DNA of 64,000 nt from Methylobacterium sp. AMS5. Lineage in GTDB: Bacteria; Pseudomonadota; Alphaproteobacteria; Rhizobiales; Beijerinckiaceae. Made by a program: the position numbers and the translations under genes. Below are positions 8,855 to 18,729 of this stretch, piece by piece; position 1 is the first letter of the stretch; each line of letters starts with the position of its first letter. The notes below the pieces were generated by a model. The model had not been told where the DNA came from, ran no database searches, and worked only from the letters and a program-made list of their open reading frames with translations. Location: positions 1,555,501 to 1,619,500 of the forward strand of contig NZ_CP006992.1 in assembly GCF_001542815.1 (NCBI RefSeq), read 5' to 3'.

Positions 8855-9958
8855 ATGGCGCAGACACCCGATCCGATTTCCGGCGGACCGCCCCCCCGGC
8901 GGCGGCGAATCGGCCTGTTCCTCCCCTACATCCTGCTCGCCACCCTCGTCGTCGCCTGGACCGCCGCGTGGTTCTTCATCCGCGGCAAGGCCGAGAGCGA
9001 GATGGATGCGTGGCTTGCCCGTGAGGCGCAGGCCGGCCGGCAATGGACCTGCGCCGACCGCTCGATCACCGGCTATCCCTTCCGCCTCGAACTGCGCTGC
9101 GGCTCGGTCCGCTTCGCCCGCTCCGACGGCAATTTCACCCTCGGGCCGACCACCGCCGTGGTGCAGGTCTACGATCCGCGCCACGCCGTCCTCGAAGTCG
9201 CCGGCCCCTTCCGTGTCGAGCAGGGCGATCTGACCGCCGACGTGACCTGGACGTCTCTCGAAGCGAGCTTCCACGCCGCCTCGAACGGCTTCAGCCGCGC
9301 CTCCCTCGTCGTCGATGGCCCCAAGGGCACGGTGCAATCCCCCGATCCCGGGCCGGTGGACTTCGCCGTCCAGCACCTCGAACTCCATGCCCGGCCGACT
9401 CCGGGCCGCTTCGAGAGCGACGGCGCCGTCGATATCAGCCTGCGCCTCGCCAAGGCCGCCGTGCCGCGGCTCGACGCCCTGAGCGGCAGCGGCGACCCGG
9501 CCGACGTCGATCTCGACACGACCATCGAACGGGCCACGGTGCTGCGCACCGGCACGGTGGCGCGGGAATTGGAGAAATGGCGTCAGGCCGACGGCCGCCT
9601 CGACGTGACCCGCCTGTCGATCGCCAAGGGCGAGCGCCGCCTTCAGGCCAAGGGCGAAGTCGGCCTCGACGAGGCGCATCGCCCCGAGGGACGCTTCGAG
9701 ATCCGCGCGCTCGGGCTCGAAGCCCTGATCGGGCAGGTGATGGGCCAGCGCTACGGCTCGGACAAGGGTGCGTTGATCGGCAACCTCGTCGGCCAGTTCC
9801 TCGGCGGCCTGCGCAAGCGCGAGAGCGCCGCCGGCGAGGTGCAGGCGGCCGACAGCCCCAACGGCCTCAAGCCCCTGCCGACGCTGCGCCTGGGCGACGG
9901 GCGCCTGATGCTCGGCCCGCTCGCCGTGCCGAACGTGGTGCTGCCCGCCCTGTACTGA
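8855..9958 (+). CDS. DUF2125 domain-containing membrane-anchored protein
   Basis: This 367-residue protein has one N-terminal transmembrane segment (residues about 20-42) followed by a large periplasmic domain. The conserved opening of that domain (WFFIRGKAESEMDAWLAREAQAGRQWTC, then ITGYPFRLELRC) marks the alphaproteobacterial DUF2125 family. Repeated amphipathic strands suggest a lipid-binding, AsmA-like beta fold, but that is inference. The ATG at 8855 places the membrane anchor correctly. It is convergent with the glycosyltransferase at 9965. Confidence 0.85.
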   Translation: MAQTPDPISGGPPPRRRRIGLFLPYILLATLVVAWTAAWFFIRGKAESEMDAWLAREAQAGRQWTCADRSITGYPFRLELRCGSVRFARSDGNFTLGPTTAVVQVYDPRHAVLEVAGPFRVEQGDLTADVTWTSLEASFHAASNGFSRASLVVDGPKGTVQSPDPGPVDFAVQHLELHARPTPGRFESDGAVDISLRLAKAAVPRLDALSGSGDPADVDLDTTIERATVLRTGTVARELEKWRQADGRLDVTRLSIAKGERRLQAKGEVGLDEAHRPEGRFEIRALGLEALIGQVMGQRYGSDKGALIGNLVGQFLGGLRKRESAAGEVQAADSPNGLKPLPTLRLGDGRLMLGPLAVPNVVLPALY

Positions 9959-9964
9959 ACGGGC

Positions 9965-10909
9965 CTACCAGGGGCGCGGCGCCCCGAAGATCTTGCGCCG
10001 GACGAAGCGCCCGGCGGCTTCCACCCGCGGCCTGTGCAGATGGCGCAGCCGCCACAGGCGATGCTCCCGCGGCGCGACCGGCTCCGCCAACTCGGGCACG
10101 GCGGCGCTGCGTGCGCGCAGCCGCGCGGCCTCGGCCGGGGCGACGCTCTCCCCGTAAGCCAGGAGATGGCGCATCTCGTCGAGGGTCGGCCGCACCCAGC
10201 TGGCCGTCCGGGTGCACGGATCCGTTTCCGCGCGCGTTTCGGGTGGCGGCGCGCCCGGAGCGGGACGGGGATAGTGGTTGAGCCGGATCTCCCCGTGCCG
10301 CACGGCGAGGATGGCGCCGGGCCGCTGCGGGTCCGGCTCGGCGGGGCCGAAATCGCTCATCAGCCGCTCGCCCTGCACGAGTTCCGTCATGTGCGGGTCG
10401 GCGATCGTGGCGACGGCGCCCTGCCGGTAGATCGATGTGACGACGCGGTTCTCCACGCGGTCCGCCGGCGCGAGAGAGCGAGGGAAACGGCGCAGGACAA
10501 GCCCGGAGGCGGGCCCCTCCGGCGCCGCGGTGTCGAAGACGCGCCGGTTGACCACCACCGCGCCGGCATGCGGCGGGATGCGGGCGATCCAGTCCTCGAT
10601 CGAACGGCCGGGGGCCGGCACCAGAAATTCATCGGTGCCGAGGAAGGCGGCGAAGCGGAACAGCCGCGCCCACGAGGCGAGGAAATGGTCGTAGGCCGCA
10701 AAGAGCGGCGTGCGGTCGATGCGGGTCGGGCAGGGCAGGGTGGTGACCCCGATCGCCGCCTGCGCCTTCAGGAGCGCCGCAGCCTCGCCGTGGAGTCCGT
10801 TGTCGTAGATCACGAAGTGGCGCACGCCGACCGCCCGGTGGAAGGCGAGCCACTCGAACAGCTCGGGTGCCGCACCCTCGACGACGGCAACGATGGCGAA
10901 TGTGCGCAT
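9965..10909 (-). CDS. Glycosyltransferase family 2/92-like protein
   Basis: This 314-residue protein opens with AIVAVVEGAAPELFEWLAFHRAVGVRHFVIYDNG, the typical start of family-92-like (Glyco_tranf_2_4) glycosyltransferases. FLGTDEFLVP supplies the acidic metal-binding motif, and ALNHYP-like and C-terminal basic segments follow. The sugar donor and acceptor cannot be told from sequence. It lies 17 bp downstream of tyrC in the same direction, so it may be co-transcribed with hisC-tyrC, although a metabolic link is not obvious. Confidence 0.8.
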   Translation of the reverse strand: MRTFAIVAVVEGAAPELFEWLAFHRAVGVRHFVIYDNGLHGEAAALLKAQAAIGVTTLPCPTRIDRTPLFAAYDHFLASWARLFRFAAFLGTDEFLVPAPGRSIEDWIARIPPHAGAVVVNRRVFDTAAPEGPASGLVLRRFPRSLAPADRVENRVVTSIYRQGAVATIADPHMTELVQGERLMSDFGPAEPDPQRPGAILAVRHGEIRLNHYPRPAPGAPPPETRAETDPCTRTASWVRPTLDEMRHLLAYGESVAPAEAARLRARSAAVPELAEPVAPREHRLWRLRHLHRPRVEAAGRFVRRKIFGAPRPW

Positions 10910-10926
10910 CTCGGGCGCCCTTTCCT

Positions 10927-11865
10927 TCAGCTCTGCTTCGCCGCGGGCGCCGCCGCGTTGCGGGCGCGGCCGAAATCCGGCTCGGCCGTTTCCTGGCCCA
11001 TGGCGACGATGCCGCGGCGGATGGTTCGGGTGCGGGTGAACAGATCGTGCAGGGCCTCGCCGTCGCCCCAGCGGATCGCCCGCGACAGGGCCGACAGATC
11101 CTCGTTGAAGCGCCCGAGCATCTCCAGCACCGCGTCGCGGTTGGTCAGGAAGATGTCGCGCCACATGGTCGGGTCGGAGGCGGCGATGCGGGTGAAATCG
11201 CGAAAGCCGCCGGCGGAGAACTTGATCACTTCTGACTGGGTGACCTCTTCGAGATCGGCGGCCGTGCCGACGATGTTGTAGGCGATCAGGTGCGGCACGT
11301 GGCTGGTGATGGCGAGCACGAGGTCGTGGTGCTCGGGCGTCATGGTCTCGACGATGGCGCCCAAGCCCTGCCACAGACCCTGCACCCGCTCGACGGCCGC
11401 CGGATCCGTCCCCTCCGGCGGCGTGAGGATGCACCAGCGGTTCGAGAACAGGGTGGCAAAGCCCGAATCCGGCCCGGAATACTCGGTGCCCGCCACCGGA
11501 TGCGCCGGAACGAACGGATTGTCCGGGGACAGATGCGGCATGACGGCCGCCACCACCGCGGCCTTGACCGAGCCGACATCGGAGACCACCGCGCCCGGCT
11601 TCAGATGCGGCGCGATCTCGGTCGCCACCGCGCCGATGGCGCCCACGGGCACGCAGAGGATGACGAGACCGGCCCCGGCCACCGCCGAGGCTTCGGTGCT
11701 TGCCTCGTCCGCCAGACCCAGGGCCTTCACCCGCTCGATCACGCCCGCGTCGCGGTCGATCGCCACGATCTCCCGCGCCAGCCCGTAGGTCCGGGCGCCG
11801 CGGGCGATCGAGGAGCCGATCAGGCCCAGCCCGACGATGGCGAGGCGCTCCACCCCCTCCGTCAC
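10927..11865 (-). CDS. tyrC: Prephenate/arogenate dehydrogenase family protein
   Basis: This 312-residue NAD(P)-dependent dehydrogenase of the TyrA family acts in tyrosine biosynthesis. It shows the nucleotide-binding fingerprint G12-L-G14-L-I-G17 and the family segments VSDVGSVK and [11 protein letters not shown]. The C-terminal helical domain includes [13 protein letters not shown] and [19 protein letters not shown]. The GTG at 11865 overlaps the hisC stop (GTGA), indicating translational coupling. It has no ACT or chorismate mutase domain. Whether it prefers prephenate or arogenate cannot be seen. Confidence 0.93.
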   Translation of the reverse strand: MTEGVERLAIVGLGLIGSSIARGARTYGLAREIVAIDRDAGVIERVKALGLADEASTEASAVAGAGLVILCVPVGAIGAVATEIAPHLKPGAVVSDVGSVKAAVVAAVMPHLSPDNPFVPAHPVAGTEYSGPDSGFATLFSNRWCILTPPEGTDPAAVERVQGLWQGLGAIVETMTPEHHDLVLAITSHVPHLIAYNIVGTAADLEEVTQSEVIKFSAGGFRDFTRIAASDPTMWRDIFLTNRDAVLEMLGRFNEDLSALSRAIRWGDGEALHDLFTRTRTIRRGIVAMGQETAEPDFGRARNAAAPAAKQS

Positions 11866-12980
11866 GAACGCTTGGCTCCCAGGAAGGCGGCCAGCGCATC
11901 CACGAAGGCGCGATTGGCCTCCTCGCTGCCGATGGTCACCCGCAGGGCGTTGGGCAGGCCGTAGGAGGAGACGCGCCGCACGATCACGCCCGCGCGTGTC
12001 AGATGCGCATCCGCTTCCGCCGCCGTGCGGCCGGGCCTGTCCGAAAAGTGGAGGAGCAGGAAGTTGCCGACGCTCGGCGTCACGGTGAGCCCCAGTCCCT
12101 CGACCTCGCGGGTGAGCCAGGCGAGCCATTCGTCGTTGTGGGCCACCGCCGCGGCAACGTGGGCCTCGTCGGCGATGGCCGCCGCGCCGGCCGCAATGCC
12201 GCCCGCCGAGAGGTTGAACGGTCCGCGGATGCGGTTGATCGCATCGACCACGGCCTCCGAGCCGACCATCCAGCCGATGCGCTGCGCCGCGAGCCCGTGG
12301 ATCTTCGAGAAGGTGCGCGTCATCACGACGTTGGCGGCATCGAGCGCCATTTCGAGGCCGGCCGTGTAGTCGTTGGCGCGCACGTACTCGGCATAGGCTC
12401 CGTCGAGCACGAGGAGCACGTTGCCGGGCAGCCCGGCATGCAGGCGGCGCACCTCCTCGAACGGCAGGTAGGTGCCGGTCGGGTTGTTGGGGTTGGCGAG
12501 GTAGACGATCCGGGTGCGGGGCGTGACCGCGGCGAGGATGGCATCGACATCCGCCGTCAGGTTCGTTTCCGGCGCCACCACCGGCGTGCCGCCTGCGGTG
12601 AGGATCGCGATGCGGTACACGAGGAAGCCGTGCTCGCAGAAGATGCCCTCGTCGCCCGGCCCGACGAAGGCCATCGCCAGAAGCGTCAGCAGCTCGTCCG
12701 AGCCGGCACCGCAGACGATGCGGGCGGGATCGAGCCCGTAGCGTGCACCGATCGCCGTGCGCAGGCGGGTGGCGCTGCCGTCGGGATAGAGGGCCAGCGT
12801 CGCGGCCTCCGCCCGCAAAGCCTCGATCGCGCGCGGGCTCGGGCCCAAAGGCGTTTCGTTCGAGGAGAGCTTGTGGACCTTCGCCACGCCCGGCGCGGCG
12901 CTCTTGCCGGGCACGTAGGCCTCGATGGCGAGCACGCCGGGGCGCGGCTGAGGGCGAAGCACGGGATCGGTTGCGGACAT
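11862..12980 (-). CDS. hisC: Histidinol-phosphate aminotransferase
   Basis: This is a 372-residue PLP-dependent class I/II aminotransferase of the HisC family. Evidence includes [13 protein letters not shown] near the N-terminus, NPNNPTGTY, and [15 protein letters not shown] with the PLP-binding lysine. Together with tyrC immediately downstream, it resembles alphaproteobacterial loci where the HisC paralog also transaminates aromatic keto acids (phenylpyruvate, hydroxyphenylpyruvate or prephenate). It may therefore serve tyrosine/phenylalanine synthesis as well as, or instead of, histidine synthesis. Confidence 0.93.
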   Translation of the reverse strand: MSATDPVLRPQPRPGVLAIEAYVPGKSAAPGVAKVHKLSSNETPLGPSPRAIEALRAEAATLALYPDGSATRLRTAIGARYGLDPARIVCGAGSDELLTLLAMAFVGPGDEGIFCEHGFLVYRIAILTAGGTPVVAPETNLTADVDAILAAVTPRTRIVYLANPNNPTGTYLPFEEVRRLHAGLPGNVLLVLDGAYAEYVRANDYTAGLEMALDAANVVMTRTFSKIHGLAAQRIGWMVGSEAVVDAINRIRGPFNLSAGGIAAGAAAIADEAHVAAAVAHNDEWLAWLTREVEGLGLTVTPSVGNFLLLHFSDRPGRTAAEADAHLTRAGVIVRRVSSYGLPNALRVTIGSEEANRAFVDALAAFLGAKRS

Positions 12981-13088
12981 GGGCCAGGGCCAGCGGGAGA
13001 GTCGGACGCGGGTATCGCCCGTCCCTCTACAGCATTTCGCGCCAACGGGGAGCTGCCGCCGACCCCGATGCGCGCCGATCAGGCCGTC

Positions 13089-13117
13089 GCCAGAGTCGCG
13101 ACGTGGCAGACTCTGGC
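13089..13117. terminator. Intergenic hairpin
   Basis: Perfect 9-bp arms GCCAGAGTC and GACTCTGGC are separated by 11 bases, between the exported protein gene (13196) and hisC. There is no T-run, so this may be a Rho-associated or RNA-stabilising hairpin rather than an intrinsic terminator. Confidence 0.4.
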
Positions 13118-13195
13118 GCCTCGCGTGGTGATTCGGACCTCTTCCCAGGGCACGCCTCGCCCATCGCGGCCCTCTCTCCGCCGGGATTGGGACCG

Positions 13196-13693
13196 CTATG
13201 GCTGCGCCGGCTTGCCTTCCGGCGCAGGGATCGGCTCGCCGGAGCCCGGCGGCAGCAGGACGTTCTTCACCACGTTCCCCTCCGGACCGTACTCGCCGGC
13301 CACCGCGAGGCAGGCCTGCTCGCGGTTGAGGTTCATCTGGTTGGACATCAGGGTGAAGATGCCGATCACCCGGTTGCCGAAGGGGCCGCGGGGGCTCACG
13401 TCCTCGGGCCGCGTGTTCTGCTTGGCGAGCAGCGCCTCGAATTCCGGCGCGTTGAGCCGATAGCCGCAGACGTTGACCGCCGAGAAGATGTATGCGGCAA
13501 ATTCCAGCGCTCGCGGGCTCGGCGCGTTGCGGATCGGCCGCGGCGGGGCGGCCTCCTTCGCGGGCCCTTGCGAGGGCTCTTGCGAGGGTTCTTGCGGCGC
13601 GGTCGCGGCGGGCGGTGGGGCGGTGTCCTGCGCGACGGCAGGGTAAGCCATGCCACCGATCAGGGCGGCGGCGATGAGGGAGCGGACGATCAT
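13196..13693 (-). CDS. Exported protein of unknown function
   Basis: This 165-residue protein has a clear Sec signal peptide ([22 protein letters not shown], cleavage after AVA or VAQ). A Pro/Gln/Glu-rich linker of about 30 residues follows. The compact C-terminal domain has two cysteines (VNVCGYRLN and REQACLAV) that could form a periplasmic disulfide. I do not recognise the family beyond small secreted Rhizobiales proteins. It lies upstream of hisC on the same strand but is separated by about 215 bp with a hairpin. Confidence 0.75.
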   Translation of the reverse strand: MIVRSLIAAALIGGMAYPAVAQDTAPPPAATAPQEPSQEPSQGPAKEAAPPRPIRNAPSPRALEFAAYIFSAVNVCGYRLNAPEFEALLAKQNTRPEDVSPRGPFGNRVIGIFTLMSNQMNLNREQACLAVAGEYGPEGNVVKNVLLPPGSGEPIPAPEGKPAQP

Positions 13694-13839
13694 GGCGGTG
13701 GGGCGTTCCTCGAGATACGGATTCTCACGATCCGCTTAGACAAACCCGAGATAGCCCGGCCGCCCGCCGCCTCCAAGCTGACGCGGGGCCCGCGGACGGG
13801 TCCTGCGGCGATTCGTGCACGGGAGCCCGCGCCAGAGGC

Positions 13840-16080
13840 TCACCAGCGATAGCTCACGCTCGCCAGCACGCGGCGGGCCTCGCCGTAGAAGCAGGAATTG
13901 GCGGACTGGCACGAGGTGACGAAGCGGCGGTCGCCGAGATTGGCGGCGGTGATCGCCATGCGCCAGCGCTCCCAGTTGTAGTGCACGGTCGCGTCGAACA
14001 GGACGTAGTCCGGCACTTTCAGATTGTTGAGCTGGTCGGCGTAGGAACGCCCGACATAGCGCACGCCGCCGCCGAAGCCGAAGCCGCGCCAGTCGCCCAG
14101 GGGGATCGTGTAGTCGGCAAAGACCGAGGCGAAGGTCTCCGGCACGTTGGTCGGGGTCTTGCCGACGAGGTCGCCGAGTGCGGCGTCCCGGACCCGAGTG
14201 TATTCGAGGTCGTAGTGGGTCACGGCCGCGACGACGTTCAAGCCTTCCGCGAGGCTGGCCACGAACTGCCCCTCGATACCGCGCGAGCGCACGGTGCCGA
14301 GCTGGGTGCTGCCGAACCCGACGATGACCGGGAAGGGCGGGTTGTCGCGCACGAGATCGAAGGCGGCGATGTTGAGGGAGAAGCGCTCGCCGACCGGCTC
14401 GATCTTCAGGCCGACCTCGATCTGCTCGCCCCGATCCGGCGAGAGCGACGCCCCGGTGATGGCATCGATGCCGATCTGCGGCTGGAACGAGGTCGAGTAG
14501 GCGACGTAGGGCGCGATGCCGGGATCGAAGTTGTAGAGCAGCGCGATGCGGCCGGTGAGCGCCGTATCGGTACGGGACGTGCTCGTGTCCGGCGCGAGCT
14601 TCTTGAGCACGTCGCTGTTGGCGATATCGTAGCGCAGGCCGCCGATCAGGCTCAGCCGGTCGGTGAGCTTGATCTGGTCCTGGGCGTAGAAGCCGAGCTG
14701 CCGGAAGCTGTTGACGTCGACCTGATAGGGCAGGGGTCGGCCGACGATCTGCCCGTAGAGCGGGTTGATGATGCTCAGATTGGGGCCGGGGAAGAGCGAG
14801 GCCTGATTGTCGTAGAGCGAGTAGTTCTTGTAATCGATGCCGAACAGCACGTCGTGGGCGACGAACCCATCGGAAAACCGGGCCTCGGCCTGGTTGTCGA
14901 CCTGGAACAGGCTGACCTTGTCGCTGTACTGGAACTGGTAGCGAGCGAGCTGCGTCTGCGGCAGGTCGGCGTAGCCGAGCTGGCCGATATACGAATTCTG
15001 CGTCGCGTCCGAGAACGAGTAGCGGAAGTTCTGGCGCACGGTCCACACGTCGTCGACCGCGTGCTCGAACTCGTAGCCGGCGAAGACCTGCTCGCGCTGG
15101 AAGCTGTTGATGCGCGGATCACCCACGTTGAGAGAGCGGTCGATGCGCAGACCGCTCGCGTTGGGGCGCACGGTGCCGGCATAGGGCAGGAAGTTCGCGG
15201 TCACGGCCGTGGAATCGCGTTGATAGCTCGTCAGCACCGTGACGGTGGTGCCGGCATCCGGCCGCCACGTGACGGCCGGGGCGATGTAAGCGCGGTCGGA
15301 ATCCGCGCCCTCGACCTGTGTGCCGCCCTGACGGCCGATACCGGTGAGGCGGTAGAACAGATGGCCCGAATCGTCGGCCGGACCGCCGACATCGAAGGCG
15401 CCGTAGACCTGCCCGAACGAACCGCCGGCGATCTCGACATAGCCGAAGGGGGCCAGCGTCGGGCGCTTGGTAACCTGGTTGACGAGGCCGCCGGGGTTGC
15501 CGGCGCCGAACAGCACGGCAGCCGGGCCGCGCAGCACCTCGATGCGCTCCAGGCCGAAGGTCTCGGTCTTCAGCGTGCCGAAGCCGTAGTTCAGCAGTTG
15601 CAGGCCGTCCTTGTAGATCCCGTAATCGCTCGCCACGAAGCCGCGCAGGGTGAAGAAATCGACGCGCTCGTCGGCGCCGTAGACGCCGGAATAGATGCCG
15701 GCGGTGTACTGCGTCGCCTGGGTCAGCGTCTGGGCGCCCTGCGCCTCGATCTGCTCGCGGCCGATCACGGTGATCGCCTGGGGCGTCTCGATCAGGGGCG
15801 TGTTGGTCTTGGTCGCGGTGACCGAGCGGGTAGCGACATAGCCGGCGACGGGGCCGCGCGGATCCTCGGGTGCCGCGCGTCCATCGGCACCGCGCTGGGC
15901 CGGCGGCCCGCCGGTGGCGCCGGCGGCGCGGCCGCTGCCTTCGACCGACAGTTCCTCCAACCGTGCCGTCGCCTGTTGTGCGGCGGCTGCGACGGTCAGG
16001 GCCATCAACGAGGCGCTTGCCAGCGCCATCGTCCGCAGGGCGCGGACGCCGACGAGAGTGCGAACCGAGCCCATACTCAT
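13840..16080 (-). CDS. TonB-dependent siderophore receptor
   Basis: This 746-residue outer-membrane receptor of the FhuA/FoxA/FpvA type imports ferric siderophores using TonB energy. Features in order are a signal peptide ending near AAAAQQ, a plug domain (ETPQAITVIGREQIEAQG, then RIEVLRGPAAVLFGAGNPGGLVNQVTKRP), a long beta-barrel with repeated aromatic strands, and a C-terminal YRW as required for BAM insertion. The ligand is not predictable. The upstream DNA carries a near-consensus Irr iron control element (16146-16162), fitting iron-responsive expression. An exbB-exbD-tonB operon lies at 42798-45186. Confidence 0.95.
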   Translation of the reverse strand: MSMGSVRTLVGVRALRTMALASASLMALTVAAAAQQATARLEELSVEGSGRAAGATGGPPAQRGADGRAAPEDPRGPVAGYVATRSVTATKTNTPLIETPQAITVIGREQIEAQGAQTLTQATQYTAGIYSGVYGADERVDFFTLRGFVASDYGIYKDGLQLLNYGFGTLKTETFGLERIEVLRGPAAVLFGAGNPGGLVNQVTKRPTLAPFGYVEIAGGSFGQVYGAFDVGGPADDSGHLFYRLTGIGRQGGTQVEGADSDRAYIAPAVTWRPDAGTTVTVLTSYQRDSTAVTANFLPYAGTVRPNASGLRIDRSLNVGDPRINSFQREQVFAGYEFEHAVDDVWTVRQNFRYSFSDATQNSYIGQLGYADLPQTQLARYQFQYSDKVSLFQVDNQAEARFSDGFVAHDVLFGIDYKNYSLYDNQASLFPGPNLSIINPLYGQIVGRPLPYQVDVNSFRQLGFYAQDQIKLTDRLSLIGGLRYDIANSDVLKKLAPDTSTSRTDTALTGRIALLYNFDPGIAPYVAYSTSFQPQIGIDAITGASLSPDRGEQIEVGLKIEPVGERFSLNIAAFDLVRDNPPFPVIVGFGSTQLGTVRSRGIEGQFVASLAEGLNVVAAVTHYDLEYTRVRDAALGDLVGKTPTNVPETFASVFADYTIPLGDWRGFGFGGGVRYVGRSYADQLNNLKVPDYVLFDATVHYNWERWRMAITAANLGDRRFVTSCQSANSCFYGEARRVLASVSYRW

Positions 16081-16145
16081 GACCCCATCTGACCAGAACA
16101 GCCGACAGCCTCCGCAGGGACGCGCGGAATGGGATCGGTCTGTTG

Positions 16146-16162
16146 TTTGGAATTATGCTAAA
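16146..16162 (-). promoter_or_regulatory. Candidate Irr iron-control element (ICE)
   Basis: Read on the minus strand the sequence is TTTAGCATAATTCCAAA. It matches the published rhizobial ICE half-sites TTTAGAA-N3-TTCTAAA at 12 of 14 specified positions. It lies about 66 bp upstream of the receptor start, where Irr could control iron-dependent expression. The match is by eye only. Confidence 0.5.
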
Positions 16163-16317
16163 CTGTTGTTGTTGCTTGCTTTTCGTAAGCTCAGCCGTAA
16201 GAGACGGCGCGCAGGCACGCAAGACAGTCGCGCGCAAATGACCGTCCTGTAGCGAGCCGGCCACAGGATTTCTGCGCAACCATCGGATGTCGTCTTCGGG
16301 GAGGACGACGCTCTATG

Positions 16318-16378
16318 CTCTTGTTTTCGCATCATCTTTTTTCCGAAAGCCGGCAACCACCTTTCGGGACGATGCTCT
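16318..16378. repeat. REP-like palindrome copy 2
   Basis: This is the extended REP unit. A leader GCTCTTGTTTTCGCATCATC is followed by the core CCGAAAG...CTTTCGGGACGATGC. It ends about 30 bp downstream of the kup stop codon. The leader is shared almost identically with the copies at 37573 and 52757. Confidence 0.85.
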
Positions 16379-16409
16379 GGCGACCCCGCCGCGAGGCGGG
16401 CGCTGAATG

Positions 16410-18416
16410 CTACACGGTTACTTGCGTGCCGACCTCGACGACGCGGCCGGTCGGGATCTGGAAGAAGTCCGTCGCGTCGTTGGCGTTCTTGGCCAGCGTG
16501 ATGAAGATCCGGTCCTGCCAGAGCGGCATGCCGGAATGGGCGGCCGGGCGGATCGAGCGGCGCGACAGGAAGAACGAGGTCGACATGATGTCGAACTTGA
16601 AGCCCTCGCGCTTGAGCAGCGTCAGGGTGCGCGGGATGTTGGGCGTCTCCATGTAGCCGAAGCGCATCACCACCCGGTAGAAGCCGAAGCCCACGGGCTC
16701 GATGCGCACGCGCTCGGCCTGGGTGGCCCGGGGCCGGTCCATGGTCTCGACGGTGAGCACCACGTTCTTCTCGTGGATCACCTTGTTGTGCTTCATGTTG
16801 TGCAGGAGCGCGGCAGGCGCGATCTGGGGGTCGCTGGTGAGGAAGACCGCGGTGCCCTTCACCCGCTGGTAGGAGGTGCTCTTCTCCAGCATGCCGACGA
16901 GTTCGACCAGCGGCACGTCGGTCTTGCGGGTTTTGTTGAAGAGGATCGTGACGCCGCGCACCCAGGTCCACATCATCAGCATCAGGCCGCCCGCGAGCAT
17001 CAGGGGCACGTAGCCGCCCTCGTGCAGCTTCAGCAGGTTCGAGAGCAGGAACAGCGACTCGAGCACGATGAAGGGCATGATGATCGCCGCCGAGACCAGG
17101 GGCGAGAGGCGCGCGACCTTCCACAGCACCACGTAGGCCATGGAGGCGGTGAGCAGCATCGTGCCCGTCACCGCGATGCCGTAGGCAGAGGCGAGCGCCG
17201 AGGAGGAGCGGAAGGTGATCGCCAGGATCACCACGCCCAGGGCGAGCAGGGTGTTGATCTGCGGCAGGTAAATCTGGCCCGAATGTGCTTCCGAGGTGTG
17301 GCGGATCTCCATGCGCGGCAGCATGCCGAGCTGGATCGCCTGCCGCGACAGCGAGAACGCGCCGGTGATGACCGCTTGGCTCGCCGTGACGGTCGCGAGC
17401 GTGGCCAGCAGCACCATGGGGATCAGGCCCCATTCCGGCACGAGCTGGTAGAACGGATCGGTGGTCTCAGGCTTGGCGAGCACGAGGGCGGTCTGGCCGA
17501 GATAGTTCAGGACGAGGCAGGGCGCGACGAGGCCGAGCCACGCCACCTGGATCGGGCGGCGCCCGAAATGGCCGAGATCGGCGAACAAGGCTTCCGCTCC
17601 TGTCACCGCCAGGAACACCGCGCCGAGCGCCACCAGGGCGCCGGTGCCGTGGCCGAGGAGGTAATGCACGGCGTACCAGGGATTGAACGCGGCCAGCACG
17701 CCGGGATTGCCGGCGATGTGCGGCAGGGCGGCGGCGGCCATGGCCAGGAACCAGACCACCATGGCCGGCCCGAAGAAGGTCGCGACCCGCGCCGTGCCGT
17801 GGCTCTGCACCGCGAACAGGCCGAGGATGATCGCCACCGTGATCGGCAGCACGTAACCCTCGAAGGCGGGCGTGACGAGCTTCAGGCCCTCCACCGCCGA
17901 GAGCACCGAAATTGCCGGGGTGATGACGGAATCGCCGTAGAACAGCGAGGCGCCGAGCAGGCCCAGCATGAACACGATCTTGGAGCCGCCGAGCGCGTGG
18001 CGGGCCTGGGCCATCAGCGAGAGGATGCCGCCCTCGCCGTTGTTGTCCATGCGCAGCAGGATCGCGACGTACTTGATCGTCACGATCAGGAGCAGCGCCC
18101 AGATGATGAGCGAGGCGGTGCCGATCACCTCCTCGGCCAGCAGGATGCCGTCGCTGCGCGAAGGCGCGAGCGCTTCGCGGAAGGCGTAGAGCGGGCTTGT
18201 GCCGATATCACCGTAGACGACACCGACGGAGCCGACCGTGAGGGCCCAGAAGCCGGTCTTGGCGTGGCCGTGGTCCTCCTCCGGGGACGCATCGACCGCG
18301 CCCGCCGAGGCTGCGACCGGCCCTCCCTCGCCGGGCGCCGGCCCGCCCGCGGGCGCGGCGACGGGGCCGTCCGGCGGGGTGGATCCGGCGGTATGGGGGC
18401 TGTCGGGCTGGGTCAT
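16410..18416 (-). CDS. kup: Low-affinity potassium transporter Kup
   Basis: This 668-residue KUP/HAK/KT family proton-coupled potassium uptake protein sits in the inner membrane. A Pro/Gly/Ala-rich cytoplasmic N-terminus of about 50 residues precedes the family hallmark [15 protein letters not shown] (residues 65-79). About twelve hydrophobic helices and a soluble C-terminal domain of about 150 residues follow. The ATG at 18416 gives the usual length; the frame stays open upstream. It stands alone on the minus strand between ispG and the siderophore receptor, with a REP element just past its stop. Confidence 0.96.
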   Translation of the reverse strand: MTQPDSPHTAGSTPPDGPVAAPAGGPAPGEGGPVAASAGAVDASPEEDHGHAKTGFWALTVGSVGVVYGDIGTSPLYAFREALAPSRSDGILLAEEVIGTASLIIWALLLIVTIKYVAILLRMDNNGEGGILSLMAQARHALGGSKIVFMLGLLGASLFYGDSVITPAISVLSAVEGLKLVTPAFEGYVLPITVAIILGLFAVQSHGTARVATFFGPAMVVWFLAMAAAALPHIAGNPGVLAAFNPWYAVHYLLGHGTGALVALGAVFLAVTGAEALFADLGHFGRRPIQVAWLGLVAPCLVLNYLGQTALVLAKPETTDPFYQLVPEWGLIPMVLLATLATVTASQAVITGAFSLSRQAIQLGMLPRMEIRHTSEAHSGQIYLPQINTLLALGVVILAITFRSSSALASAYGIAVTGTMLLTASMAYVVLWKVARLSPLVSAAIIMPFIVLESLFLLSNLLKLHEGGYVPLMLAGGLMLMMWTWVRGVTILFNKTRKTDVPLVELVGMLEKSTSYQRVKGTAVFLTSDPQIAPAALLHNMKHNKVIHEKNVVLTVETMDRPRATQAERVRIEPVGFGFYRVVMRFGYMETPNIPRTLTLLKREGFKFDIMSTSFFLSRRSIRPAAHSGMPLWQDRIFITLAKNANDATDFFQIPTGRVVEVGTQVTV

Positions 18417-18729
18417 CGGGCAGGCGTGCCTGGGCTCGCGCGTCGTCCGGCCGGATGTGCCGGAGTCGCATGAAGGGAATGCGTCGGAGATGCGGATCGA
18501 TGCGCGCCGGAAACCGCGGCGCCCCTGTAGCGGCCATACCACCGCAAGCCGGCGCGCGGCACAGGAAAACGGTCCGCGTTCGGGTCGCGAGGCGCGAACC
18601 GGACATCACGGCGGGCGCGAGGCGGGGCGGAGGGCAGGGTCGACGACCCGGCGCGGGCCGTTTCGGACAACGAAGGGCGGGCCGCTCTCCTCACCGCGAA
18701 GGTTTCGGGAGCCGGCCCACCCGCGGGGC
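18417..18729. other. Intergenic region upstream of kup
   Basis: This GC-rich spacer runs between the ispG stop and the kup start, which are on the same strand. No recognisable gene, terminator with T-run, or repeat is seen. It presumably holds the kup promoter. Confidence 0.4.

Larger units (their letters stand above)
16081..16409. other. Intergenic region between receptor and kup
   Basis: This 329-bp stretch holds the promoter region of the TonB-dependent receptor, including the candidate Irr box (16146-16162), and the REP palindrome just downstream of kup (16318-16378). No gene is evident. Confidence 0.6.

Noticed and set aside
13981..16092. A 703-codon plus-strand open frame over the siderophore receptor
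   Set aside because: The minus-strand reading gives a textbook TonB-dependent receptor. The plus-strand product is low-complexity with no domain.
16407..18473. A 688-codon His/Arg/Asp-rich frame opposite kup
   Set aside because: The composition is typical of an antisense shadow, and the opposite strand encodes Kup with all family motifs.
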